Positions 1 through 5,721 of a DNA stretch of 9,125 nucleotides are shown piece by piece. Made by a program: the position numbers and the translations under genes. Location of the stretch: positions 1-9,125 of the forward strand of contig JAJYTI010000083.1 of NCBI GenBank assembly GCA_021793135.1, read 5' to 3'. The notes beneath the pieces are model-generated. The model searched no databases. It saw nothing but the letters and a program-made list of their open reading frames with translations, and was not told the origin of the DNA. Every line of letters starts with the position of its first letter. Positions within the stretch are counted from its first letter, which is position 1. This DNA comes from Bacteroidota bacterium. Its GTDB lineage: Bacteria > Bacteroidota > Bacteroidia > Flavobacteriales > Flavobacteriaceae.

Positions 1-218
1 TAAAATACTATATGTAGCAAAATATCCCCCAATTCTTTCTTTATTTCTTCAAGGTCATTATCCATTATAGCATCGGCAAGCTCGTAAGTTTCTTCTATAG
101 TAAGTACTCGAAGGCTTTCCATAGTCTGCTTTTTATCCCACGGACATTTCTCTCTTAGGTCATCCATTATATCCAATAACCTTCCAAACGCCTGTAATTT
201 TTCTTCTCTTGTATGCAT
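1..218 (-). CDS. mazG: MazG-type nucleoside triphosphate pyrophosphohydrolase, N-terminal part
   Basis: This is the first 72 codons of a gene that runs off the left edge; the rest lies outside the window. MazG hydrolyses (d)NTPs to the monophosphate and pyrophosphate and is thought to clean the nucleotide pool or lower ppGpp under stress. The ATG is at 218-216. Visible family marks are CPWDKKQT (residues 25-32) and the metal-binding signature EExxE...ExxD, as E42-E43-T-Y-E46 and E62-L-G-D65. These residues bind Mg2+ in the all-alpha NTP pyrophosphatase fold. Full-length relatives are about 260 residues with two MazG domains, so only the first domain is seen here. It lies downstream of the DUF5606 gene on the same strand but is separated from it by a hairpin terminator, so it is either expressed by read-through or from a promoter I could not identify. 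The family call is confident; the C-terminal domain is unseen. Confidence 0.93.
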   Translation of the reverse strand, partial: MHTREEKLQAFGRLLDIMDDLREKCPWDKKQTMESLRVLTIEETYELADAIMDNDLEEIKKELGDILLHIVF

Positions 219-232
219 CTCATTTATTAATG

Positions 233-268
233 AAAAAAGGATAGTAAAATATACATTCTACTATCCTT
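233..268 (-). terminator. Rho-independent terminator after the DUF5606 gene
   Basis: A perfect 10-bp stem pairs 259-268 with 237-246 around a 12-nt loop. Read on the minus strand, the second arm ends in CCTT and continues into TTTT (236-233), giving a six-T run. It starts 28 nt past the stop of the DUF5606 gene and ends just before the mazG start, so it should end or attenuate the ruvX-def-DUF5606 transcript. The plus strand has no matching T-run, so it is one-directional. Confidence 0.8.
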
Positions 269-296
269 CTATATATTCAATCCCAAATATACTCTT

Positions 297-746
297 TTAT
301 TCTTCCTCAGATTTGGCTTCTGCTTCAGCTTCTGCTTTCTTAGCAGCTTCATAAGCTTCTTTTATCTCAGCAGCTTTACCACATCTTTGTAAAATATTAT
401 ACCATTGTACTACTTTCTTAATATCGCTAGCATATACACGATCTTCATCGTAATCTGGTAACACATTAAAAAAGAATTCTTCTAATTCTATTTTTGGTGC
501 TTTATGACTAATGGTTTCTTTTCCGTCTTCGTTATCGTAAATTTTCACAAATACTTCATACAACGGAATTTCTGTAGTAAGTGTATAAATTGCAATCTCC
601 GACAGTAAACTAACGTTGTGGTGTGCACTAATATTCATACGCTTCCCTTCTGCTAGTGATTCTGCTAAAAATCCTGTTCTAGTTTGCGCTTTAAGTTCAT
701 AAAGCCCTGGTTTACCAGTAATCGATACAATTTTGTCTAAACTCAT
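297..746 (-). CDS. DUF5606 family protein, function unknown
   Basis: This is a 149-residue protein that I recognise as the DUF5606 family, found mainly in Bacteroidota; its function is not known to me. No signal peptide or membrane segment is visible, so it is probably cytoplasmic. Residues 1-60 look like a compact beta-rich domain (DKIVSITGKPGLYEL, then GKRMNIS, then a segment ending in IYTLTTEIPLYEV). A middle part (about 61-110) has the acidic LPDYDEDRVYASDIKK stretch. Residues 108-134 look helical (KKVVQWYNILQRCG). The last 20 or so residues are low-complexity Ala/Glu/Lys (KKAEAEAEAKSEEE), probably a charged helix or disordered tail. The ATG at 746-744 begins directly at the conserved-looking MSLDKI. 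It is cotranscribed with def (40-nt gap) and ruvX, and is followed by a terminator. The linkage hints at a housekeeping role in translation or nucleic acid maintenance, but that is only inference. Confidence 0.87.
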   Translation of the reverse strand: MSLDKIVSITGKPGLYELKAQTRTGFLAESLAEGKRMNISAHHNVSLLSEIAIYTLTTEIPLYEVFVKIYDNEDGKETISHKAPKIELEEFFFNVLPDYDEDRVYASDIKKVVQWYNILQRCGKAAEIKEAYEAAKKAEAEAEAKSEEE

Positions 747-761
747 AGATTTAATGTCTTT

Positions 762-779
762 TATAAATAATTATTTATA
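762..779. repeat. 18-bp perfect AT-only palindrome between def and the DUF5606 gene
   Basis: TATAAATAA (762-770) is followed immediately by its exact reverse complement TTATTTATA (771-779). It fills nearly half of the 40-nt gap between the def stop and the DUF5606 start. It could form a weak RNA hairpin or be a protein site, but AT-only palindromes arise easily in such AT-rich gaps. There is no T-tract of the kind a terminator needs. Confidence 0.45.
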
Positions 780-786
780 CCCTTTA

Positions 787-1380
787 TTATCTTCTTTTCT
801 TTTTTATAGTTGGAAAACGCATTGGATAATAGGTGTCTATTTTTCCTTGACTAATCTTATTCAATCTACCTTTTATCAATCGTTTTTTAAACGAGGATAA
901 CTTATCCGTAAATAAAATTCCCTCTATATGGTCATATTCGTGTTGAATAACACGGGCAGCGATTCCAGAATAATTTTCAGTGTGTTCTTTAAAATTCTCA
1001 TCCATATAGCGAATCTTAATATCTGGTTTACGTGATACATCTTCACGAATCTCCGGAATACTTAAACATCCCTCATTAAAATCCCACTCTTTCCCTGTTT
1101 CTTCTATTATTTCAGCATTAATAAACACTTTTCTTAATCCTGCTAACGCTGTCCTTTCTTCTTCAGTTAATTCTTCATCATCTGAAAATGGAGTTGCATC
1201 AATTACAAACAGACGAATTGGTAGACCCACTTGAGGTGCTGCCAAACCAACTCCTTGTGCTCCTTCCATCGTTTCAAACATATTTTCTATCAGCTCTTCC
1301 AAATTTGGATAATCAGCGTCTATCGGTTTACACTTTTTTTGCAACACTTGTGCGCCATATGCAACTATAGGTAAAATCAT
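787..1380 (-). CDS. def: Peptide deformylase
   Basis: This enzyme removes the N-formyl group from the initiator methionine of nascent proteins (EC 3.5.1.88), acting at the ribosome exit. All three active-site motifs are present in the 197-residue product: GVGLAAPQ (residues 43-50), EGCLS (103-107) and QHEYDH (146-151). The metal ligands would be C105, H147 and H151, with E148 as catalytic base. I chose the ATG at 1380-1378, which gives MILPIVAYG, the usual start of the family. An in-frame upstream ATG at 1443 would add 21 residues and overlap ruvX by 44 nt, which is unlikely. The basic C-terminal tail (KKKRR) is consistent with ribosome or RNA contact. Residues 66-80 are an acidic insertion (SDDEELTEEER) between strands, as I recall from Bacteroidota relatives. 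The gene lies 19 nt after ruvX in the same operon. Confidence 0.97.
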   Translation of the reverse strand: MILPIVAYGAQVLQKKCKPIDADYPNLEELIENMFETMEGAQGVGLAAPQVGLPIRLFVIDATPFSDDEELTEEERTALAGLRKVFINAEIIEETGKEWDFNEGCLSIPEIREDVSRKPDIKIRYMDENFKEHTENYSGIAARVIQHEYDHIEGILFTDKLSSFKKRLIKGRLNKISQGKIDTYYPMRFPTIKKKRR

Positions 1381-1399
1381 ATTTAATGCTTTGCGTTCT

Positions 1400-1810
1400 T
1401 TATTTATTATATAAGTAATCCTGTAAAATAATAGTAGCTGCAATCTGGTCTACTAAAGCTTTATTTCGTCGTTTCTTTTTCCCTAGACCCCCATCAATCA
1501 TAGACTGAAAAGCTCTTTTACTACTATAACTCTCATCAACTCGCTCTACTGGAATATTAGGAAATTTTTTTTGAAATCGTTTTATAAACTTCAAAATCTC
1601 TTCCTCTATATCCGATGGACTACCATCTTTCTGAAACGGCTGGCCTACTATTAAAAGGCTTACCTCTTCTTGAGAAAAAAAGTCTTCTATAAATGCCATT
1701 AGCTTAGGTGTTTCTACCGTAGTTACTCCAGATGCTATAATCTGAAGCACATCCGTTTCGGCAATCCCTGTGCGTTTTCCGCCATAGTCTATAGCTACAA
1801 TTTTTCCCAT
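1400..1810 (-). CDS. ruvX: Putative pre-16S rRNA nuclease / Holliday-junction resolvase-like protein (YqgF/RuvX)
   Basis: This is a 136-residue RNase H-fold protein of the YqgF family. Homologues process the 5' end of pre-16S rRNA in E. coli, and the family has also been linked to Holliday-junction resolution. Visible motifs are VAIDYGGKRTGIAETD (residues 5-20, catalytic D8), IVGQP (54-58), VDESYSS (91-97, E93) and the C-terminal LVDQIAA (119-125, D121). These give the expected acidic triad D8, E93 and D121. I start it at the ATG at 1810-1808 (MGKIVAIDYG), which is standard for the family. A TTG three codons upstream (1819-1817) is in frame, but it is the end of a putative -7 promoter element and so probably not the start. 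It is the first gene of the minus-strand operon and is divergent from dapD. Confidence 0.94.
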   Translation of the reverse strand: MGKIVAIDYGGKRTGIAETDVLQIIASGVTTVETPKLMAFIEDFFSQEEVSLLIVGQPFQKDGSPSDIEEEILKFIKRFQKKFPNIPVERVDESYSSKRAFQSMIDGGLGKKKRRNKALVDQIAATIILQDYLYNK

Positions 1811-1816
1811 AGGCGA

Positions 1817-1849
1817 CAAAAATAAGTGTTTATAAAATACTATCCCAAA
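1817..1849 (-). promoter_or_regulatory. Putative promoter of the ruvX-def-DUF5606 operon
   Basis: On the minus strand TTTG (1849-1846) is followed after 21 nt by TATTTTTG (1824-1817). This fits the Bacteroidota sigma pattern TTG/TTTG at -33 and TAnnTTTG at -7, with 17-23 nt between them. Transcription would begin about 4-8 nt further on, around 1813-1809, at or next to the ruvX ATG at 1810. The mRNA would then be leaderless or nearly so. The motif match is seen; the start site is inferred. Confidence 0.55.
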
Positions 1850-1876
1850 AAACTAGTACATTTTGCATTCGAATCC

Positions 1877-1884
1877 TATCTTTG
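1877..1884 (+). promoter_or_regulatory. Putative -7 element of dapD
   Basis: TATCTTTG matches the Bacteroidota -7 consensus TAnnTTTG exactly and lies 29 nt before the dapD ATG, leaving a 5' leader of about 20-25 nt. No TTG stands 17-23 nt upstream. The nearest, TTTTG at 1861-1865, is only 11 nt away, so the -33 half is weak or absent. Confidence 0.55.
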
Positions 1885-1913
1885 TTTATTAGACATTATT
1901 ACAATAATAAAGA

Positions 1914-2729
1914 ATGGAAAAATTAAGAGAAAGTATTGAAAAAGCTTGGGACGATAGGAATTTACTAACAAATCCAGACACTATAAAAGACATTCAAGAA
2001 GTTATCGAACTTATAGATAGTGGAAAATTACGTTGCGCAGAGCCAACTAATGACGGATGGCAAGTAAATGAATGGGTAAAAAAAGCCGTTGTTTTATACT
2101 TCCCTATCCAAAAAATGGAAACGTATGAAGTTGGTATTTTTGAGTACCATGACAAGATGCCTCTTAAAAAAAACTATAAAGAAAAAGGAGTACGTGTAGT
2201 TCCAAATGCAGTTGCAAGACATGGAGCATATATAGCAAATGGTGTTATTATGATGCCTAGTTATGTAAATATAGGAGCTTATGTTGATAGTGGAACTATG
2301 GTAGATACTTGGGCAACTGTAGGTAGTTGTGCACAGATTGGAAAAAATGTACACTTGAGCGGTGGTGTAGGAATTGGTGGAGTACTTGAACCACTACAAG
2401 CAGAACCTGTAATTATAGAAGACAATGTATTTGTGGGTTCTCGTTGTATTGTTGTAGAAGGAGTTCGCGTAGAAAAAGAAGCAGTACTTGGTGCCAATGT
2501 TGTACTTACTGCATCTACACATATTATTGATGTTACTGGCGATAAACCTGTAACAATTAAAGGTAGGGTCCCTGCACGATCAGTTGTTATTCCTGGTAGT
2601 TATACCAAAGAATTTGCTGCAGGGTCTTATCAAGTACCTTGTGCGCTTATCATTGGGAAAAGAAAAGAAAGTACAGATAAAAAAACCTCTCTAAATGAAG
2701 CTTTAAGAGAGTACGATGTTGCTGTCTAA
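1914..2729 (+). CDS. dapD: 2,3,4,5-tetrahydropyridine-2,6-dicarboxylate N-succinyltransferase
   Basis: This enzyme transfers succinyl from succinyl-CoA to tetrahydrodipicolinate (EC 2.3.1.117). The step belongs to the succinylase branch to meso-diaminopimelate and lysine, so it feeds peptidoglycan. The 271-residue length is close to the family norm of about 274. Residues 1-90 form the helical N-terminal domain (LRESIEKAWDDR; DGWQVNEWVKKAV). From about residue 95 there is a left-handed beta-helix of hexapeptide repeats (VVPNAV, ARHGAYIANGVIMMPSYVNIGAYV, TWATVGSCAQIGKNV, SGGVGIGGV). The conserved VVEGVRVEKEAVLGANVVL segment (180-198) follows. The C-terminal part (about 210-271) closes the CoA site. 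The ATG at 1914 is the family start. The gene stands alone between a divergent promoter region and a strong terminator, so it is probably monocistronic. No other dap gene is in the window. Confidence 0.97.
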   Translation: MEKLRESIEKAWDDRNLLTNPDTIKDIQEVIELIDSGKLRCAEPTNDGWQVNEWVKKAVVLYFPIQKMETYEVGIFEYHDKMPLKKNYKEKGVRVVPNAVARHGAYIANGVIMMPSYVNIGAYVDSGTMVDTWATVGSCAQIGKNVHLSGGVGIGGVLEPLQAEPVIIEDNVFVGSRCIVVEGVRVEKEAVLGANVVLTASTHIIDVTGDKPVTIKGRVPARSVVIPGSYTKEFAAGSYQVPCALIIGKRKESTDKKTSLNEALREYDVAV

Positions 2730-2740
2730 TTATACATTCT

Positions 2741-2783
2741 TAAACCGTACATTTTATTTTAAAAATGTACGGTTTATTATTTT
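2741..2783 (+). terminator. Rho-independent terminator of dapD
   Basis: A perfect 15-bp stem pairs 2741-2755 with 2762-2776 around a 6-nt AT loop. It has a GC-containing core (CCGTAC/GTACGG) and is followed by a T-rich tail (TTATTATTTT region, 2774-2783). It begins 11 nt after the dapD stop. The minus side has no T-run, so it acts on plus-strand transcription. Confidence 0.88.
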
Positions 2784-2805
2784 CTAATATCACACTTCTT
2801 TAATT

Positions 2806-3915
2806 TTGAGTACAAACAAACTCGATAGAATCAAAATACTGGTAATCCAACAAAAAATGATTGGGGATGTACTTACATGTAGTGTTTTATTAGAAATTCT
2901 ACGCAAAGAACTTCCCAATGCACAACTGGATTATTTTATTAATACCAATACATATCCTGTTGTGAAAAACAACCCATATGTAGATAACTTCATTCTTTTT
3001 GAACCAGAAAAAGAAAAAGGTTTTACAAAACTTAGAGCATTAGGAAAGAAATTAGAAACAACTAACTACGATATCGTTATTGACGCTTATTCTAAAATAT
3101 CTAGTAATATTATTAGCTATTATTCTAAGGCGAATACTCGAATATCTTTCCGTAAATGGTATTCAAATTTCATATACACCAATACATTCCCACGTCAACA
3201 TAAAGCAACAAGTATAGCAGGATTAGCTATTGAAAATAGAATTTCATTACTTAAACCGATTGTTGAAGAAGAAATACAGCCACTTCCTCCTAAAATTTAT
3301 TTAACTAAAGAGGAATTAGAATATGCTAAAGCATATTTAACACAAGAAAAAATCAATGTCGAACGTCCTTTATTCATGATAAGTGTTTTGGGTAGCGGCC
3401 CATTAAAAACCTATCCAAATAAATATATGGCGCAACTCATCGATTGGTTATCTGAGATTATTCCAAATGGGCAGATACTATTTAATTATATGCCTAGCCA
3501 ATTAAAACAAGCACAAGAAATTTATCATTTATGCAAATCTTCTACACAAAAGAATATTCACATAGATGTATATGGCAAATCACTTAGAGAGTTTATGGCT
3601 ATTACTGCCTATTGTATTGCAGTAATCGGTAATGAAGGAGGTGCTATAAATATTGGCAAAGCACTGGGCAAAAAAACATTTAGTGTATTTAGTCCATGGA
3701 TAGAACAAGAAAATTGGACGGTATTTGAAGATGGAGTTAATAATGATTCGGTACACTTAAAAGATTTTTTTCCTGAAAAGTACCAAGGTATTTTAGAGAA
3801 AAAATTAAAGAAACAAAGCTTAGCACTTTACAAAGACTTTAAACCAGACTTGTATGAAGAAAAGTATAAACGTTTTTTAAAAAGGATAAAATTAGAAATT
3901 AAAGAACATTCGTAA
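2806..3915 (+). CDS. Glycosyltransferase family 9 protein (ADP-heptose:LPS heptosyltransferase-like)
   Basis: This is a 369-residue GT-B enzyme of the WaaC/WaaF type, cytoplasmic or at the inner face of the inner membrane, probably adding a sugar to the lipopolysaccharide core. The N-terminal half starts with the beta1 strand IKILVIQQKMIGDVL (residues 9-23). This is the family G-D motif, followed by ILRKELPNAQLDYFIN and VDNFILF. The C-terminal nucleotide-sugar half begins around 187 with LFMISVLGSGPLKTYP and contains IGNEGGAINIGKALG (274-288) and FSPWIEQENW (295-304). In classical heptosyltransferases the corresponding loop is D-S/T-G followed by a histidine; here it is EGGAIN, so the donor sugar is uncertain. 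A basic, helical tail (352-369) could touch membrane. The start is TTG at 2806: an in-frame stop lies at 2785-2787 and no ATG exists before Met18, which would remove beta1. It begins 30 nt after the dapD terminator stem; no promoter is evident. Confidence 0.88.
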   Translation: MSTNKLDRIKILVIQQKMIGDVLTCSVLLEILRKELPNAQLDYFINTNTYPVVKNNPYVDNFILFEPEKEKGFTKLRALGKKLETTNYDIVIDAYSKISSNIISYYSKANTRISFRKWYSNFIYTNTFPRQHKATSIAGLAIENRISLLKPIVEEEIQPLPPKIYLTKEELEYAKAYLTQEKINVERPLFMISVLGSGPLKTYPNKYMAQLIDWLSEIIPNGQILFNYMPSQLKQAQEIYHLCKSSTQKNIHIDVYGKSLREFMAITAYCIAVIGNEGGAINIGKALGKKTFSVFSPWIEQENWTVFEDGVNNDSVHLKDFFPEKYQGILEKKLKKQSLALYKDFKPDLYEEKYKRFLKRIKLEIKEHS

Positions 3916-3946
3916 ATCGATGAACTTTAAAAGCAACTATATAAGA

Positions 3947-3973
3947 TTTACAACATCTTATAGATGCTGTAAA
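3947..3973. other. Imperfect hairpin in the gap between the two glycosyltransferase genes
   Basis: Bases 3947-3958 (TTTACAACATCT) pair with 3962-3973 (AGATGCTGTAAA). This gives 11 of 12 pairs, with a single A-C mismatch and a 3-nt loop. It begins 31 nt after the stop of the family 9 glycosyltransferase. No T-tract follows on either strand, so it is at best a weak terminator or an RNA 3'-end stabiliser. The rest of the 223-nt gap (3916-4138) is AT-rich with no clear promoter. TATGTTTTG at 4043-4051 resembles a -7 element with one extra base. Confidence 0.4.
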
Positions 3974-4138
3974 CCATAATTGCAGTTCTATAAAATCATA
4001 AATTATTACAGACAAATCACAATACACATTTAGTATTTTAAATATGTTTTGTCTATTATTGTGCAATGGAGAATGTAGTGTATTTATTAAGAATACGACA
4101 TTACCATATTAGGTTTAATTTAGTATTTATAAACATCT

Positions 4139-4912
4139 ATGTCGGTTAAAATATCTGGAGTCATAATTACATTCAACGAAGAAAAGTATATCGAAAGATG
4201 TATACAATCCATGTTAGGCATAGTTGATGAAATAATTGTAGTAGACTCCTACTCCACAGACAAAACCAAAGAGATTTGTTTAAAATACAATGTTGTTTTT
4301 ATCGAAAATGAATTTAAAAGTTTTGGAGATCAAAAAAACTTTGCTGTTCAACAAGCTACATTCAATTATATCTTATCCTTAGATGCCGATGAAGCGATTT
4401 CCGATACTTTAAAACAATCTATCCTTGAGGTTAAAAATAATTGGCAAAAAGATGCTTATTGGTTAAAGAGACTTAATTTTTATTGTGGTAAGTGGCTAAA
4501 ATACAGTGCTAAATATCCAGATAAAAAAATCAGGCTTTTTGATCGTAGAAAAGCAGCTTGGGTAAAACGATTGGTTCATGAAACGGTAGAAGCTAACAAT
4601 CCTTCCAATACCAAAACACTCAATGGTGATTTATTACACATTGAGTATGAAAGTTACTTTGAACACGTAAATAAAATAAATTACTACACTACACTTTCGG
4701 CCCAATACTACCATCAAAGAGAAGTAAAATCGTCTTTGTGGAAAATTTTTTATAGACCGGCTTGGGCATTTTTTAAATCTTACTTTTTAAGACTTGGCTT
4801 TCTCGATGGAAAACAAGGTTTAGTTTTTTGTTGTTTCTTTGCTTATAGTACGTTCTTGAAATATGTAAAACTCTACGGATTACAGAACGGACAAGTAATT
4901 AAAGAGAATTAA
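4139..4912 (+). CDS. Glycosyltransferase family 2 protein (WaaE/KdtX-like)
   Basis: This is a 257-residue GT-A transferase of the kind that adds glucose or a related sugar to the lipopolysaccharide inner core; the exact donor and acceptor are unknown. Marks in order are ISGVIITFNEEKYIERCIQS (residues 5-24), DEIIVVDSYSTDKT (30-43, nucleotide site), SFGDQKNFAV (61-70), LSLDADEAIS (79-88, with the metal-binding DAD at 82-84), IRLFDRR (131-137) and VHETV (146-150). The spacing fits the WaaE group, which usually has about 250 residues. The C-terminal part (about 205-245: RPAWAFFKSYFLRLGF, then GLVFCCFFAYSTFLKY) is hydrophobic and basic, fitting attachment to the inner face of the cytoplasmic membrane. 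The ATG at 4139 precedes the first beta strand directly. The stop codon overlaps that of the convergent kinase-like gene by 4 bp. It lies 223 nt after the family 9 transferase and may have its own promoter. Confidence 0.9.
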   Translation: MSVKISGVIITFNEEKYIERCIQSMLGIVDEIIVVDSYSTDKTKEICLKYNVVFIENEFKSFGDQKNFAVQQATFNYILSLDADEAISDTLKQSILEVKNNWQKDAYWLKRLNFYCGKWLKYSAKYPDKKIRLFDRRKAAWVKRLVHETVEANNPSNTKTLNGDLLHIEYESYFEHVNKINYYTTLSAQYYHQREVKSSLWKIFYRPAWAFFKSYFLRLGFLDGKQGLVFCCFFAYSTFLKYVKLYGLQNGQVIKEN

Positions 4913-5688
4913 GGAGCTTGTTTATACTTGTCTTTCCAAAAGAAAATTCGACGTTTAACTTTTCGTCTTTTATGGAATTTATTTTGAAATGCTTCCGTCT
5001 CTTCCCACATTAACCTAAAAACATTATCCTTATCATAACCACATAACTCTGCATAAGTATAAGCCATAATACGCACCATTTCCTTATCTGGTGTTAATCG
5101 AGCGAAATTTGCTATTTTTTCCCTATAACTTAAATCTTTAAACTCCATTCGATTCAAGTCTACCAGATAAAATGCATATTTATCTTCCCCTACTTTTTTA
5201 ATTAGAGTATTTCCAGGTGAATGGTCTTTAAACAATACTCCATTATCATGCAAATTCTTTGTAAAAGCAGTAAACTGTTTTAAAATTCGCTCTCTATCTG
5301 GGTAATTAGGATTGGTAACTAATTCTCTATAAGTTATCTCACTATCCAAGAACTCACTTATATAATACGAATCTTTAAAAAACAGAAAAGAATAATTTTC
5401 AAAATAAGCAACTGCTTTGGGGGTTCCAATATTAAGTGACTCTAATTTTTGAGCGTATAAAAAAGAACGTGCTGCTTTTGATTTTCTAAAAAATCGATAT
5501 ACTATTTTATTTACAAGGTTTGGCTTTTTGAACGCCTTAACAATCAAATCCTTATCCCCAAAATTGAACTTTTTTAAAGAATTACGAGTACCTCCATAAA
5601 TCAATTCACCAGTATTATCGTAATGGGCAATAATTTCCTTGAGTTCCGACTCATAAGATTGATATGTACGTGCTATAACCACCTTCAT
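4909..5688 (-). CDS. Lipopolysaccharide kinase-like protein (Kdo/WaaP/InaA family)
   Basis: This is a 259-residue protein with a eukaryotic-like kinase fold of the lipopolysaccharide kinase family. It probably phosphorylates Kdo or another core sugar at the cytoplasmic membrane. Visible kinase landmarks are a short beta segment with the likely ATP-binding lysine in DLIVKAFKK (K51), a helix with E83 in KLESLNIGTP as possible partner, and the hinge region SYYISEFLD (107-115). They continue with the catalytic loop LFKDHSPGNTLI (152-163, D155 and N160) and the metal-binding FYLVDLNRMEF (173-183, D177). The usual HRD histidine is replaced here (FKDH). The C-terminus (KRRKVKRRIFFWKDKYK) is strongly basic and aromatic, suited to binding acidic lipid. 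The ATG is at 5688-5686. It is transcribed towards the family 2 transferase, so it is not in the same transcript, but proximity suggests a shared role in the core. The kinase fold is likely; the substrate is inferred. Confidence 0.85.
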   Translation of the reverse strand: MKVVIARTYQSYESELKEIIAHYDNTGELIYGGTRNSLKKFNFGDKDLIVKAFKKPNLVNKIVYRFFRKSKAARSFLYAQKLESLNIGTPKAVAYFENYSFLFFKDSYYISEFLDSEITYRELVTNPNYPDRERILKQFTAFTKNLHDNGVLFKDHSPGNTLIKKVGEDKYAFYLVDLNRMEFKDLSYREKIANFARLTPDKEMVRIMAYTYAELCGYDKDNVFRLMWEETEAFQNKFHKRRKVKRRIFFWKDKYKQAP

Positions 5689-5721
5689 GCTTTAATTCAG
5701 CTTTATGTTTCTTTTAAAGTA

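Noticed and set aside
284..291. TATATTTG on the minus strand, an exact -7 promoter match upstream of mazG
   Set aside because: It has no -33 partner at the right distance and lies upstream of the strong terminator at 233-268, which would stop transcripts before mazG.
1188..1370. 60-codon open frame on the plus strand
   Set aside because: It is the antisense of def and has no family features.
1381..1443. Extended start of def giving 21 extra residues
   Set aside because: The extra segment overlaps the end of ruvX by 44 nt and does not resemble deformylase; the ATG at 1380 gives the normal family N-terminus.
2094..2497. Two open frames on the minus strand across dapD
   Set aside because: Both are antisense to the conserved beta-helix region of dapD; the products are low-complexity Ser/Thr/Tyr-rich.
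3920..3979. 19-codon frame after the family 9 glycosyltransferase
   Set aside because: It is very short, covers the hairpin at 3947-3973 and has no ribosome site or recognisable sequence.
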